A DNA stretch of 47,468 nucleotides from positions 1-47,468 of the forward strand of contig SKUB01000125.1 of NCBI GenBank assembly GCA_007122315.1. The letters run 5' to 3'. The notes beneath the pieces were generated by a model. That model saw only the letters and a program-made list of their open reading frames with translations. It made no database searches and was not told the DNA's origin. Of this stretch, positions 25,952 through 35,807 are shown in pieces (the stretch's first letter is position 1; each line of letters starts with the position of its first letter). The stretch is from Pseudomonadales bacterium. Its GTDB lineage: Bacteria; Pseudomonadota; Gammaproteobacteria; Pseudomonadales; Azotimanducaceae. A program made the position numbers and the translations under genes.

Positions 25952-26063
25952 CTCGCGCTTTGCACCACCACGGGTCCAACGGACACGGGTCCATTAGGGT
26001 GACGCCGCCGCCAGCGTGACCCCGGTCGTGGCGCTGCCCGCAGCTGGCGCCGGAACCTGACTG

Positions 26064-27431
26064 ATGCCCTTCATACCCCATACCGAAAATGACACCCGTA
26101 CCATGCTCGAGGCCGTGGGTGTCGAACGCATCGAAGACCTGTTCGATGAGATTCCGAAGTCGCTTCGTGCCGGCGCCCTCGAGCAGGTGCCGGAAGGCGT
26201 CAGCGAGATGGCCATGCTTGCCGATCTCGGGGCGCGCGCTGCCCTCGATGCAGACGTTACCTGCTTTGCCGGAGCCGGCGCTTACGACCACCACATTCCG
26301 GCGGCGATCTGGGATCTGGTCGGACGCGGCGAGTTCATGACCGCCTACACGCCGTATCAGGCCGAGGCGAGCCAGGGCACGCTGCAGCTCATCTACGAGT
26401 ACCAGACCATGATCGCGGGTCTGACGGCCATGGACGTGTCCAATGCGTCGGTCTACGACGGTGGGTCCGGACTTGCCGAGGCCTGCCTCATGGCGATCCG
26501 GGCCAACCGTAAATCGAAGTCGCGGCGGGTCCTGGTGGCCGGGTCTCTGCATCCACGCTACCGGAGCGCCACCGAGGCCATCGTTCACAACCAGGACATG
26601 GCGCTGGTGGAACTGGCCGCCGATGCCGACGGTGCGCTGGCAGCGGATGCGCTTGCGGAGTATGCCGGAGAGGATTTTGCGGCTCTGGTGCTGCAGCATC
26701 CCAACGTGTTCGGGCGTCTCGAGGACGTGGACACCCTGACCGACGCGGCCCACGCCGCCGGCATGCTGGTAATCGCCGTAGTGAACCCGACCTCCCTGGC
26801 GCTGCTCGAACCGCCCGGACACTGGGGGCAGGCGGGAGCCGACATCGTGGTCGGCGACGGTCAGCCGCTGGGCATTCCGATGGCCTCCGGCGGGCCCTAC
26901 TTCGGCTTCATCTGCTGCCGCTCCGAGCACGTCCGCCAGATGCCCGGGCGCATCATCGGTCGTACTGTGGACCTCGACGGCCGCACCGGCTACACGCTCA
27001 CGCTGCAGGCCAGGGAGCAACACATCCGCCGCGGCAAGGCCACTTCCAACATCTGTACCAACCAGGGACTGCTGGTGACGGCGGGCACCCTGTACATGGC
27101 GCTGATGGGCCATGACGGCCTGCGCCGGGTGGCCGGACACTGTCACGCCCGAACCAGGTCGCTGGTGGACCGGCTCACGGCCATCGCCGGCGTGGAGCGG
27201 GTGCATGAGGGGCCGTATTTTCACGAGGCCGTTCTGCGCCTGCCGCGTCCCGCCCAGGAGGTGGTGGACGCCCTGGCCCGCGAGCGGCTGCTGGCGGGTG
27301 TCGCGCTGTCGGCATTCTGGCCGGAGCGCAGCCACGAACTCTTGGTCTGTGCCACGGAGAAACGCACCGACGCGGACATCGAACGGTTTGCCACCGCGCT
27401 GGCCGCAGTGCTCGAGGAGGTCCGGTCATGA
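26064..27431 (+). CDS. gcvPA: glycine dehydrogenase (decarboxylating) subunit 1
   Basis: A 455-residue N-terminal half of glycine decarboxylase. The region [52 protein letters not shown] and HPNVFG(R)LED matches GcvPA. Together with GcvPB it forms the PLP enzyme that decarboxylates glycine and loads H protein. E. coli has both halves fused in one GcvP; the split form is found in other proteobacteria and Gram-positives. The next gene overlaps its stop (ATGA, 27428-27431), which fits equimolar synthesis. The 112-bp gap after gcvH contains ACGGGTCCA twice (25971 and 25985), meaning unclear. Confidence 0.96.
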   Translation: MPFIPHTENDTRTMLEAVGVERIEDLFDEIPKSLRAGALEQVPEGVSEMAMLADLGARAALDADVTCFAGAGAYDHHIPAAIWDLVGRGEFMTAYTPYQAEASQGTLQLIYEYQTMIAGLTAMDVSNASVYDGGSGLAEACLMAIRANRKSKSRRVLVAGSLHPRYRSATEAIVHNQDMALVELAADADGALAADALAEYAGEDFAALVLQHPNVFGRLEDVDTLTDAAHAAGMLVIAVVNPTSLALLEPPGHWGQAGADIVVGDGQPLGIPMASGGPYFGFICCRSEHVRQMPGRIIGRTVDLDGRTGYTLTLQAREQHIRRGKATSNICTNQGLLVTAGTLYMALMGHDGLRRVAGHCHARTRSLVDRLTAIAGVERVHEGPYFHEAVLRLPRPAQEVVDALARERLLAGVALSAFWPERSHELLVCATEKRTDADIERFATALAAVLEEVRS

Positions 27432-28915
27432 GCCGTCCCGATCATCAAGGCCGCACCCTGTTCGAATTGTCTGCATCCGGCCGTTCCGCCCTGGCCCAGA
27501 TGCTGCCGGAGCCACCCCCTGCAGACGATCTGCCGGAGGCGGCACTGCGTCAGGAAGCGGCGCTGCTGCCGGAGGCGTCCGAACTGCAGGTGGTGCGTCA
27601 CTACACGAACCTGTCGCGGCAGAATTTCTCCATCGATACCGGGTTCTATCCGCTTGGCTCGTGCACCATGAAGTACAACCCGCGTGGTGCGCACAAGGCG
27701 GCAAGTCTGCCGGGCTTTCTCGGGCGGCACCCCATGGCGCCGGAAACGCTGTCCCAGGGCATTCTCAGCGTGTTTTTCGAGCTGCAGGAGACGCTGAAAG
27801 CGGTGACCGGCATGCGCGGCGTGTCCCTCACGCCCATGGCCGGCGCCCAGGGCGAGTTCGCCGGCGTGGCCATGATCCGCGCCTACCACGAGGCGCGTGG
27901 CGATCACGAACGGCAGGAGATCATCGTGCCGGTCGCGGCCCACGGCACCAATCCGGCCACCGCGGTCATGTGCGGTTACAAGGTCCGCGAGGTGGCGGTG
28001 GACGACGACGGTGACGTCGACTTCGAGAGCCTCGAGAAAGCTCTGGGGCCGCAGACGGCGGGACTGATGATGACCAATCCGTCGACCTGCGGTGTGTTCG
28101 AACGGCGTATCAAGGAGATTGCCGCTGCGGTGCACGAGGCAGGCGGCCTGCTCTATTACGACGGTGCCAACCTCAACGCCATCCTCGGCAAGGTCCGGCC
28201 CGGCGACATGGGCTTCGACGTGCTGCACATGAACCTGCACAAGACCTTCGCCACGCCCCATGGCGGCGGTGGTCCCGGTGCCGGGCCGGTGGGCGTTGGT
28301 GAGCGCCTGCTGCCGCATCTGCCGACGCCCATCGTGGCCCGGGAAGAACGCGACGGGAAGCCTTGGTACCGCTGGGTGGACGAGGACGAGATGCCGGGCA
28401 GCATCGGGCATCTGTCCGCATTCATGGGCAATGCCGGGATTCTGGTGCGGGCGCTGGCCTATGCGCTGATGCTCGGGCGCGAGGGCATGCAACGGGTCGG
28501 TGATTACGCGACCCTCAATGCCAACTACCTGGCCCGCAGGCTGGCGGCGGAGGGCTTCGAACTGGCCTATCCCGAGCGGCGCGCCACCCACGAGTTCATT
28601 CTCACTTTCGCCCGCATGGCGAAGGAGCAGAACGTGAACGCCATGGATCTCGCGAAGCGGCTGTTGGACTACGGGCCCCACGCGCCCACCACCTACTTCC
28701 CGCTGCTGGTTCCGGAGTGCTGGCTGGTGGAGCCGACGGAGACCGAGTCGAAAGAGGAACTCGACGCGTTCGTGGAGGCGATGGTGCTGATCCGCAAGGA
28801 GGTGGAGCAGACGCCGGAACTGGTGCGCTCGGCTCCACTGACGACGCCGGTCAAGCGCCTCGACGACGTACGTGCTGCGCGGCAGCTGGATCTGGTCTGG
28901 AAGCCTGCAGTCTGA
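27428..28915 (+). CDS. gcvPB: glycine dehydrogenase (decarboxylating) subunit 2
   Basis: A 495-residue C-terminal, PLP-binding half of glycine decarboxylase. The PLP lysine is Lys272 in [16 protein letters not shown]. Other family signatures are [13 protein letters not shown] (73-85), [14 protein letters not shown] (133-146), [14 protein letters not shown] and the C-terminal HEFILTF. Coupled to gcvPA by a 4-nt overlap, so the two subunits come from one mRNA. Transcription probably ends at the hairpin 8 bp after its stop. Confidence 0.97.
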   Translation: MSRPDHQGRTLFELSASGRSALAQMLPEPPPADDLPEAALRQEAALLPEASELQVVRHYTNLSRQNFSIDTGFYPLGSCTMKYNPRGAHKAASLPGFLGRHPMAPETLSQGILSVFFELQETLKAVTGMRGVSLTPMAGAQGEFAGVAMIRAYHEARGDHERQEIIVPVAAHGTNPATAVMCGYKVREVAVDDDGDVDFESLEKALGPQTAGLMMTNPSTCGVFERRIKEIAAAVHEAGGLLYYDGANLNAILGKVRPGDMGFDVLHMNLHKTFATPHGGGGPGAGPVGVGERLLPHLPTPIVAREERDGKPWYRWVDEDEMPGSIGHLSAFMGNAGILVRALAYALMLGREGMQRVGDYATLNANYLARRLAAEGFELAYPERRATHEFILTFARMAKEQNVNAMDLAKRLLDYGPHAPTTYFPLLVPECWLVEPTETESKEELDAFVEAMVLIRKEVEQTPELVRSAPLTTPVKRLDDVRAARQLDLVWKPAV

Positions 28916-28922
28916 ATCCGGC

Positions 28923-28957
28923 GGCGTTCGCGTCGGCCTCGCGGCCACGCGAACGCC
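28923..28957. terminator. bidirectional terminator between gcvPB and DUF885 genes
   Basis: GGCGTTCGCGT (28923-28933) pairs with ACGCGAACGCC (28947-28957), and inside it GGCC (28935-28938) pairs with GGCC (28943-28946) around TCGC; C28934 is bulged. It stands between convergent genes. No T-run follows. Confidence 0.7.
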
Positions 28958-28969
28958 TGTCGGAAGCGG

Positions 28970-30730
28970 TCACTCGCCGTTCGTGTGTTCGGCGATCCAG
29001 CGCCGCATCTTCTCTTCCAGCATGGACAGCGGCATGGCCCCTTCATCCAGAATGCGATCGTGGAAGGCGCGCAGGTCGAAGTCCTCACCGAGTGCCGCTT
29101 CCGCTTCCGCACGCAAGGCGCGAATGAGCAGCTCGCCGGTCTTGTAGGCCAGTGCCTGGCCCGGCCAGGCGATGTAGCGGGACACTTCGGTGCGGACGTT
29201 GTGGGTGGCCAGGGCGGAGTTTTCCAGCAGGCAGGCCTCGGCCTGCTCCCGGCTCCAGCCGTACCAGTGCAGTCCCGTGTCCACCACCAGCCGGCAGGCG
29301 CGCCACATTTCATACGTCAGGCGGCCGAAATCCTCATACGGCGTCCGGTAGATGCCCATTTCCTGGCCCAGATACTCGGTGTACAACGCCCAGCCTTCGA
29401 TGAAGGCCGTGATGCTGGCGCGGCGCCGGAACTCAGGTACGTCCTCGAGCTCCTGGGCGAGGGCGATCTGGTGGTGGTGTCCAGGCACTGCCTCGTGCAC
29501 CGTGAGTGCCGGCAGTTCGTACAGCGGCCGCTGATCCAGGGCGTAGGTGTTGACCATGTAGCCACCGGCTTCGCCGGCCTCCAGGTTGCCGGACCAGTAG
29601 CGCGCCGTGGTGTAGTTCGGCGCCAGGGAGTCCGGAACCGGGCGTACGCCGTAGGACAGGCGCGGCAGGCGCCGGAAGAATGCGGGCATGGTGTCGTCGG
29701 CCAGTTTGGCGATGCGCGAGGCGTGCATCAGCAGTTCTTCGGGGGTTTCCGCGTAGAACTTCGGATCCGTCCGCAGGTAGTCGAGGAAGGCTTCGAAGCT
29801 GCCTTCGAAACCGGAGGCATCGATCACCGCGTCCATCTCGCTGCGGATGCGTGCCACCTCGTCGAGGCCGCGCTGATGGATCTCCTCCGGCGTGAGCTCC
29901 AAGGTAGTGTGGTAGTGCACCAGCGCCCGGTAGTAGTCGCGCCCGTCCGGCACCTCGGAGATTCCCAGGCTGGCGCGAGGTTCCGCGAGGTACTCGTTTT
30001 CCAGGAACTCCAGCACCTCCCGGTACGCAGGGAGGGCCCGCTCCGCGACGGCTCGCTTAGCATGCTCGCGCAGGCGCTCGCGGTCTGCCTCCGGGATGCC
30101 GGAGGGCAGCCGCTGTATGGGGGTCAGCAGGTCGCTGCTGCCCGCATCCGCATCGGCGATGGTCGCCAGCTGCCCGATGACCAGACGAACGACGCTTTCC
30201 GGCTGCACGAAACCGGTTTCGACACCCCGCCGCAACCAGTCGAGGTAGCCTGTCAGGAAGTCCGGAATGGACTCCAGGCGCAGGATCCACGCTTCCGCTT
30301 CGGCCACGTTTCGCGGCCGCGTCGACGTGGCGAGCTGAATCGGCGTCGAGAAGAAGCCGCTGTCGTTGGTGAACGGGATACGCTGGCTCTCGAAGCCTCC
30401 GAGCATGAGTCGCGAGTCGAGCAGGTAGCCGAGCACGCCATGGCTGACCCTTTGGCTTGCGTCGAGCGCTGCAGCATCGATGGCGTCGAGCCGATCGCGG
30501 AAGCCGCGTTCGGCCTCGAGTCGTTCGGCGACGGCGGCGGGACTGCCGTCCGGCCAGCGGCCGAGGGCATCGAGGTCGCCGTCACGGCCGGCGGCGATGG
30601 GATTGTGAGCCTGATCATGGGCGTCGAAGTCGGCGACCAGCGCCTCGAACCGGGCCGCGTCACCCGCGTGCAGCGGTGATGTCAGGAATCCGAGCAGCAG
30701 GGCGCTGCCGGCGAGCATGGATCGAATCAT
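28970..30730 (-). CDS. DUF885 family exported zinc metallopeptidase-like protein
   Basis: A 586-residue protein with a signal peptide (core 6-19, cleavage near HAG23). The DUF885 active-site pattern is clear: HEAVPGH (412-418) and, 27 residues on, the likely third ligand Glu445 in FIEGWALYTEY. Characterised relatives act as carboxypeptidase/dipeptidase-like enzymes, but the specificity here is unknown. It is transcribed leftward toward gcvPB. The start ATG at 30730 is well placed for the signal peptide. It diverges from the DUF456 gene. Confidence 0.88.
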   Translation of the reverse strand: MIRSMLAGSALLLGFLTSPLHAGDAARFEALVADFDAHDQAHNPIAAGRDGDLDALGRWPDGSPAAVAERLEAERGFRDRLDAIDAAALDASQRVSHGVLGYLLDSRLMLGGFESQRIPFTNDSGFFSTPIQLATSTRPRNVAEAEAWILRLESIPDFLTGYLDWLRRGVETGFVQPESVVRLVIGQLATIADADAGSSDLLTPIQRLPSGIPEADRERLREHAKRAVAERALPAYREVLEFLENEYLAEPRASLGISEVPDGRDYYRALVHYHTTLELTPEEIHQRGLDEVARIRSEMDAVIDASGFEGSFEAFLDYLRTDPKFYAETPEELLMHASRIAKLADDTMPAFFRRLPRLSYGVRPVPDSLAPNYTTARYWSGNLEAGEAGGYMVNTYALDQRPLYELPALTVHEAVPGHHHQIALAQELEDVPEFRRRASITAFIEGWALYTEYLGQEMGIYRTPYEDFGRLTYEMWRACRLVVDTGLHWYGWSREQAEACLLENSALATHNVRTEVSRYIAWPGQALAYKTGELLIRALRAEAEAALGEDFDLRAFHDRILDEGAMPLSMLEEKMRRWIAEHTNGE

Positions 30731-30804
30731 GGGCTTTTCTCCCGCTCAGGGCCCATGATTGTAACGATTCGGAGGCCATCGGGCGGGCCGTCGAGGAGCG
30801 CGTC

Positions 30805-31290
30805 GTGGAACTGCTCTGGTTGATCTACATCGCCGCTGCGCTGCTCATCGCCATCGGCCTCGCCGGGACGGTGCTGCCGGTGATTCCAGGCATTCCGCTG
30901 ATGTTCCTCGGGATGTGGCTCGTGGCCTGGGCCCAGGACTTCGTCCACATCGGCTCATTGACGCTCTGGGTGCTGGCCCTCCTCACGCTGCTGTCGGTGG
31001 CGGTGGATCTGCTGGCAAGCGCCCTCGGTGCGCATCGGGTCGGTGCCAGCCGCGGCGGTCTGATCGGCGCGGCGCTGGGCACCGTGGTGGGGCTGTTCTT
31101 CGGCTTGCCAGGAATTCTGTTCGGCCCGCTGCTGGGCGCCGTCCTCGGCGAGCTGGCCTACCGGCCCGGCCTGCACAGCGCCGCGCGGGTGGGCGTCGCC
31201 ACCTGGGCCGGCATCATCGTCGGTGCCGTGTTCAAGGTGGCGATCGCGTTTCTCATGCTCGGCCTGTTCACTTTCGCGCTCCTGTTCTGA
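30805..31290 (+). CDS. DUF456 membrane protein
   Basis: A 161-residue integral membrane protein with four hydrophobic stretches and the DUF456 landmarks: GLAGTVLPVIPGIPLMFLGMWL (about 19-40) and glycine-rich GLIGAALGTVVGLFFGLPGILFGPLLGAVLGEL. Function unknown. A GTG at 30805 was chosen because GAGGAG lies 6 nt upstream; longer readings run antisense into the DUF885 gene. It converges on the prolyl oligopeptidase gene with 5 bp between stops. Confidence 0.88.
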   Translation: MELLWLIYIAAALLIAIGLAGTVLPVIPGIPLMFLGMWLVAWAQDFVHIGSLTLWVLALLTLLSVAVDLLASALGAHRVGASRGGLIGAALGTVVGLFFGLPGILFGPLLGAVLGELAYRPGLHSAARVGVATWAGIIVGAVFKVAIAFLMLGLFTFALLF

Positions 31291-31295
31291 AGCGT

Positions 31296-33467
31296 TCAGT
31301 CGGTGTCGTTGGAGTCCATCAGCCGCTGCTCGAGGAACAGGTAGATCAGCGTGTCCCTGTGGGCCGATTCCTCCAGGTTGGCCGCCCCCGCATGCCCGCC
31401 TTCGATGTTCTCGTAATAGAGGTAGGGGTGGCCGAGGTCCTGCAGCAGATGGGCAAACTTGCGTGCATGGCCCGGATGAACGCGGTCGTCCTTGGTGGAG
31501 GTGTAGAGGAAGATTTCCGGGTAGCTGCCGTCCTCGGTCACGTTGTGGTACGGCGAAATGCGGCGCAGAAACGCGCCCTCATCTGGATCCTCCGGATGGC
31601 CGTACTCACCCACCCAGCTCGCGCCGGCGAGCAGCAGGTGGAAACGCTGCATGTCGAGCAGCGGTACGCCGCTGATCACTGCCCCCCAGAGATCTGGACG
31701 CTGCGTGTACATGACACCGGTGAGCAGGCCGCCGTTGGAGCGGCCGTCGACGGCGAGGCGCTGCGGCTCGGTCACGCCCCGGTCGATGAGATCCTCGGCC
31801 ACGGCGATGAGATCGTCGTAGATGCGCTGCCGCTTCGTCCTGAGGCCGGCCTGATGCCACGACGGCCCGAACTCGCCGCCACCGCGGATGTTTGCCAGGG
31901 CGAAGGCACCGCCCCGCTCCAGCCAGAGGCGCCCGCGAACGCCCGAATAGCCCGGGCTCATGGTGACCTGAAAGCCGCCGTAGGCATAGAGCAGCACGGG
32001 CGTGCTGCCGTCGGGCTCCATGTCCTTTCGATGCACGAGGAAATACGGTACCCGGGTGCCATCGCTGGAGATGACCTCGTGCTGGGTCACGGTCAGGTCC
32101 TCGGCGTCGAACCACTCGGGTGCAGAGCGAATCGGGTCGGCGCTGGCCGCGTCCACATCCACGGCATAAAGCGTCGCCGGCTGCAGGAAGCCTTCCGCCG
32201 TCAGCAGGGCGAGGCTCAGGCGCGGATGGGTGCTGATCAGGTTCAGGCTCAGGTTGTCGGGCAGGTCGACCGCGCGCCCGTTCCAGCCGGACCGGTCGAA
32301 GTCCAGCACTTGCAGCGTGCCCACCACGTTGTCATCCACGGTCATCAGCACACCGCTTGCGGTCACGCCGATGTTGCGCACCGACTGCCGCTCCGTGGGC
32401 GTGAGCACCACATGGACGGGAGGCAGTTCACCGTGTTCCAGAAAGTGGGCGAGATCGAAGGACAGCACGGTGCCCGGCTGATGGGAGGCCTGGCCGGGGA
32501 TCGACCAGGCTTCATTCAGGCTGACGATGAGCTGACCCCGGTACAGCCCCCGCACCGAGGACTGCCGAGGCAGGGGCAGGGCGATGGCGTCACCCTCGTC
32601 CGGGAGCACCCAGCGCGTCGATTCATAGAACGTGTGGCTCTCAGTGAGCATGACGTGGGCTTCGCCATCGGTCCCCTCCAGGCGGAAGGCGGACAGGCCC
32701 ACATCCTCGGCGCTGCCGCGCAGCACCTCCTCCGCTGCCTCGAGCGGTGTGCCCCGCTGCCAGCGTCGGGCAACGAAGGGGTAGCCGGATTCGGTGGTCT
32801 CCTCCGGGTCCAGCGCCAGCAGCATCAGCAGCTGGTCCTCGTCGATCCAGGCGCTGTTGCCCTTGGCCTCCGGGGTCACGAAGCCGTCTTCCACGAAGGA
32901 CCGGCTCTCGAGATCGAACTCCCGGCGCACGGCCGCATCGGTGCCGCCGTCGGACAGGGTGAGCAGACAGCGGGGGACGTCGTTCGGTGCGCAGTCCGCG
33001 CCCTTCCAGACCCAGTTCACGCCCTCCTCGCGGGCCAGCTCATCCAGATCCAGCAGCGGTTCCCACTCCGGCTCGGCCGCCAGGTAGGGGTCGATTTCGG
33101 AGCGGCGCCACAGGCCGTGCCGGCGGTCGGCATCCTCCCAGAAGTTGTAGACCTTGCCGTGGCGCAGGCCGCCGTAGGGGATGCGGTCCGCGCTCTGGTA
33201 GACCTCGAGGGCTGAGCGCATGCGGGCTTCGTAACGTGGATCGTCGCGCAGGACCTCGTAGGTGCGGGCATTCTGCTCCCGCGCCCAGTCCAGCGCCGCT
33301 TCGCTCTCCACCTCCTCCAGCCACAAGCGGGGATCGTCCTCCGCGGCTGGGGATTCGCGATCGGAAGCAGCGGGAGGCTCCATGGCGTGTCCTTGTCTCA
33401 GGGGAAGATCAGGGTGGCTGCTGGCACCGGCGAGCAGCGCGAGGATCAACAGAGGTACAACGGGCAT
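31296..33467 (-). CDS. prolyl oligopeptidase family serine peptidase (S9A), exported
   Basis: A 723-residue protein with a short N-terminal signal peptide (about 1-17). The seven-bladed propeller region (about 80-440) is followed by an alpha/beta hydrolase domain. The catalytic residues are Ser577 in GRSNGG, Asp660/661 in TKDDRVHPGH and His692 in EGGHAGAAN. S9A enzymes cut after proline in short peptides, the propeller excluding large proteins. The GRSNGG nucleophile elbow replaces the more usual GGSNGG. It converges on DUF456, and it is one of three exported peptidase-like genes in this part of the window. Confidence 0.92.
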   Translation of the reverse strand: MPVVPLLILALLAGASSHPDLPLRQGHAMEPPAASDRESPAAEDDPRLWLEEVESEAALDWAREQNARTYEVLRDDPRYEARMRSALEVYQSADRIPYGGLRHGKVYNFWEDADRRHGLWRRSEIDPYLAAEPEWEPLLDLDELAREEGVNWVWKGADCAPNDVPRCLLTLSDGGTDAAVRREFDLESRSFVEDGFVTPEAKGNSAWIDEDQLLMLLALDPEETTESGYPFVARRWQRGTPLEAAEEVLRGSAEDVGLSAFRLEGTDGEAHVMLTESHTFYESTRWVLPDEGDAIALPLPRQSSVRGLYRGQLIVSLNEAWSIPGQASHQPGTVLSFDLAHFLEHGELPPVHVVLTPTERQSVRNIGVTASGVLMTVDDNVVGTLQVLDFDRSGWNGRAVDLPDNLSLNLISTHPRLSLALLTAEGFLQPATLYAVDVDAASADPIRSAPEWFDAEDLTVTQHEVISSDGTRVPYFLVHRKDMEPDGSTPVLLYAYGGFQVTMSPGYSGVRGRLWLERGGAFALANIRGGGEFGPSWHQAGLRTKRQRIYDDLIAVAEDLIDRGVTEPQRLAVDGRSNGGLLTGVMYTQRPDLWGAVISGVPLLDMQRFHLLLAGASWVGEYGHPEDPDEGAFLRRISPYHNVTEDGSYPEIFLYTSTKDDRVHPGHARKFAHLLQDLGHPYLYYENIEGGHAGAANLEESAHRDTLIYLFLEQRLMDSNDTD

Positions 33468-33633
33468 TCGGGGCTCCGGGACATTCGAAGCCGGCCATCA
33501 AAACGGGAAAGCGCGCCGGACGCAAACCGCGTCCGATGGCTCCAGGGGTCTGCGGGTTGCCGGTCAGGTGTGCACTGTGGCGCCAGACGGTGCCTCCGGA
33601 ACGCTCGCGCTGGCCGTTGGGCCGCTGCGCTGA

Positions 33634-35745
33634 TCAGGGGCGCAGGCTGACCACCTTTTCGCCCCCGAGCTCGGCCGTCAGTTGGGACAGCCGGGTCATG
33701 GGGAGCGAACACGTCATGTTGCGGCACAGCCAGGCCGTCGTGGCCGCCGGGAGCTCCGTTGGCAGGTAGGCCGGCAGCAGTGGTTCGCTGTGGCCCGCTG
33801 CGGGCTCGACGTTTTCGGGCAGTGCGTAGACCAGGCGGAACGGACGGTACTCGTCGTCGGCCTTGCGCGCCCAGGCAGCAGCTTCGGCGCCGCGGATCAG
33901 CAGCAGTTCCGGGGCCGTGAGCGCGTCTTCCAGGGCGTGGCACAACGCTGCGTGGCCCTGGGGTGCCCGCCCCATCACGGGCCCGGCCCAGCGCAGGACG
34001 TTCTCCGCTGCGTCGAGATAGTCCTGCCGGCCGAGCAGGTAGCCGAGGCGTCCGAGCGCGCTGGCGGCCACCGCGTTGCCCGCAGGCGTCGATTCGTCGA
34101 GGGTGGGTTTCGGCCGGTAGATCAGGCTCTCGGCGTCGTGGGCGGTCTGGAAGAAGCCTCCCTCGCTGCGGTCGAGGAAGTGCTCTAGCAGGTCGTCCGC
34201 CAGCTGCACGGCGAAGCGGACATCGGCATCCCGCCAGCGTACGGCCAGCAGCGCGAGCAGGCCGTCGAGCAGGAAGGCGTGATCCTCGAGATAGGCGCGG
34301 GGGCCGAGTTGACCATCCATCCAGGTGGCGTGAAGCCGGCCGTCGATCACCATCTCGCGCTGGATGAAGTCCACGGCGGAAGTGGCGGCTTTGGCCCATG
34401 CAGGCTCATCGAGCACGGCGCTGGCGCGGGCGAGTCCGCGAATGGCCAGCCCGTTCCAGGCGGTGAGGATCTTGTCGTCGCGGCCGGGCCGCGGCCGTTG
34501 CTCCCGGGCGTCGAACAGCTTCTGGCGGGCGCTGGCCAGCAAGGCATCGGCCTGCTCCCGGGGCAGTGCGAGCCGCTCCACCACGGCGCGCCAGGCATCC
34601 CGACGATGCAGGATCCAGCTGCCCTCGAAGTTGGCGGGTTTGTCGATGCCGTAGAGGGTCTCGATGACCGTGAACTCGTCAGGTTCGAGCAGGCGCCGGA
34701 TCTGCTCACGATGCCAGACGTAAAAGCGGCCCTCCTCGCCCTCGGAATCCGCATCGAGCGCAGCAAAGAAGCCGCCGTCCGGGTGCTGCATCTCCCGCAG
34801 CAGCCAGCCGGCCGTGTCGCGCACCACCGAATCGAACAGCGCGTCCGGCGCAATCGCCATGGCATCGGCGTACAGCGCGAGCAGGGAGCCGTTGTCGTAG
34901 AGCATTTTCTCGAAGTGAGGCGTCAGCCACTCCCGATCCACCGAATAGCGGCAGAAGCCGCCCCCGAGGTGGTCGAAGATGCCGCCGCGGGCCATGCGCG
35001 TGAGGCTCTGCAGGACCATGTCCAGCGCCTCGCTGTCCGCGCCGCCCCGGGTCTCGCGACTGTGCGCCCAATGCCGCAGCAGCCGCTCGAGGCTGCTCGG
35101 CATGGGAAACTTCGGGGCATCGCCGAAGCCGCCGTGACTGGAGTCGAACACCCGCTCGAGCTGATCCCTGGCCTGCTTCAGGATGTCCGCGTCCGGCAGC
35201 TCAGCATCCGGATTACCCGGCGCGTTGAGGCTGTCGAAGATGTCCTGTACTTTCTCGCCCTGCTCGGCGAGCTCGTCTTGCCGTTCGCTCCAGACCGTCG
35301 CGACCCGTTTCATGAGTTCGGTGAACGCCGGCATGCCGTAGCGTGGCGTGCGTGGGAAGTAGGTCCCACTGAAGAACGGCAGCAGCGTGTGGGGGTCAAG
35401 GAACACGGTCAGCGGCCAGCCGCCCGTCTGCTGGGTGAGGATCTGGTGGGCAGTCTGGTAGACCCGATCCAGATCCGGTCGTTCTTCCCGGTCCACTTTG
35501 ATGTTCACGAACAGCTGGTTCATGACCTCCGCGGTGGCCGCATCCTCGAACGATTCGTGGGCCATCACGTGGCACCAGTGGCAGGCGGAGTAGCCCACCG
35601 AGAGCAGGATGGGGACATCCCGTTCCCGGGCTTGGGTCAGGGCGGCGTCGTCCCAGAGCTGCCAGTGAACGGGATTGTCCGCGTGCTGGCGCAGATAGGG
35701 ACTGCTGCTGCTGTCGAGACGGTTGCCAGGATTCGGGTCCGGCAT
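33634..35745 (-). CDS. DUF255 / thioredoxin-domain protein (YyaL, SPATA20 family)
   Basis: A 703-residue protein. The N-terminal thioredoxin-like domain (about 10-165) has the CxxC motif Cys55-His-Trp-Cys58 in YSACHWCHVM. After it comes a long (alpha/alpha)6-barrel-like region resembling N-acylglucosamine 2-epimerases. This domain pair is the widespread DUF255/YyaL family, whose biochemical role is not established. An ATG at 35745 is favoured over the one at 35784 because the conserved NRLDSSSSPYLRQHADNPVHW follows at once. It is divergent from rlmI by 62 bp; there is no obvious partner downstream. Confidence 0.88.
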   Translation of the reverse strand: MPDPNPGNRLDSSSSPYLRQHADNPVHWQLWDDAALTQARERDVPILLSVGYSACHWCHVMAHESFEDAATAEVMNQLFVNIKVDREERPDLDRVYQTAHQILTQQTGGWPLTVFLDPHTLLPFFSGTYFPRTPRYGMPAFTELMKRVATVWSERQDELAEQGEKVQDIFDSLNAPGNPDAELPDADILKQARDQLERVFDSSHGGFGDAPKFPMPSSLERLLRHWAHSRETRGGADSEALDMVLQSLTRMARGGIFDHLGGGFCRYSVDREWLTPHFEKMLYDNGSLLALYADAMAIAPDALFDSVVRDTAGWLLREMQHPDGGFFAALDADSEGEEGRFYVWHREQIRRLLEPDEFTVIETLYGIDKPANFEGSWILHRRDAWRAVVERLALPREQADALLASARQKLFDAREQRPRPGRDDKILTAWNGLAIRGLARASAVLDEPAWAKAATSAVDFIQREMVIDGRLHATWMDGQLGPRAYLEDHAFLLDGLLALLAVRWRDADVRFAVQLADDLLEHFLDRSEGGFFQTAHDAESLIYRPKPTLDESTPAGNAVAASALGRLGYLLGRQDYLDAAENVLRWAGPVMGRAPQGHAALCHALEDALTAPELLLIRGAEAAAWARKADDEYRPFRLVYALPENVEPAAGHSEPLLPAYLPTELPAATTAWLCRNMTCSLPMTRLSQLTAELGGEKVVSLRP

Positions 35746-35807
35746 GGGCAGGAGGACTCCGGTCGCTGCAGGGTGCCGGATCATAACGCAAGGGAGCAGG
35801 AGCCAGC

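Noticed and set aside
25971-25993. ACGGGTCCA direct repeat between gcvH and gcvPA
   Set aside because: Two short copies only; not enough to call a binding site.
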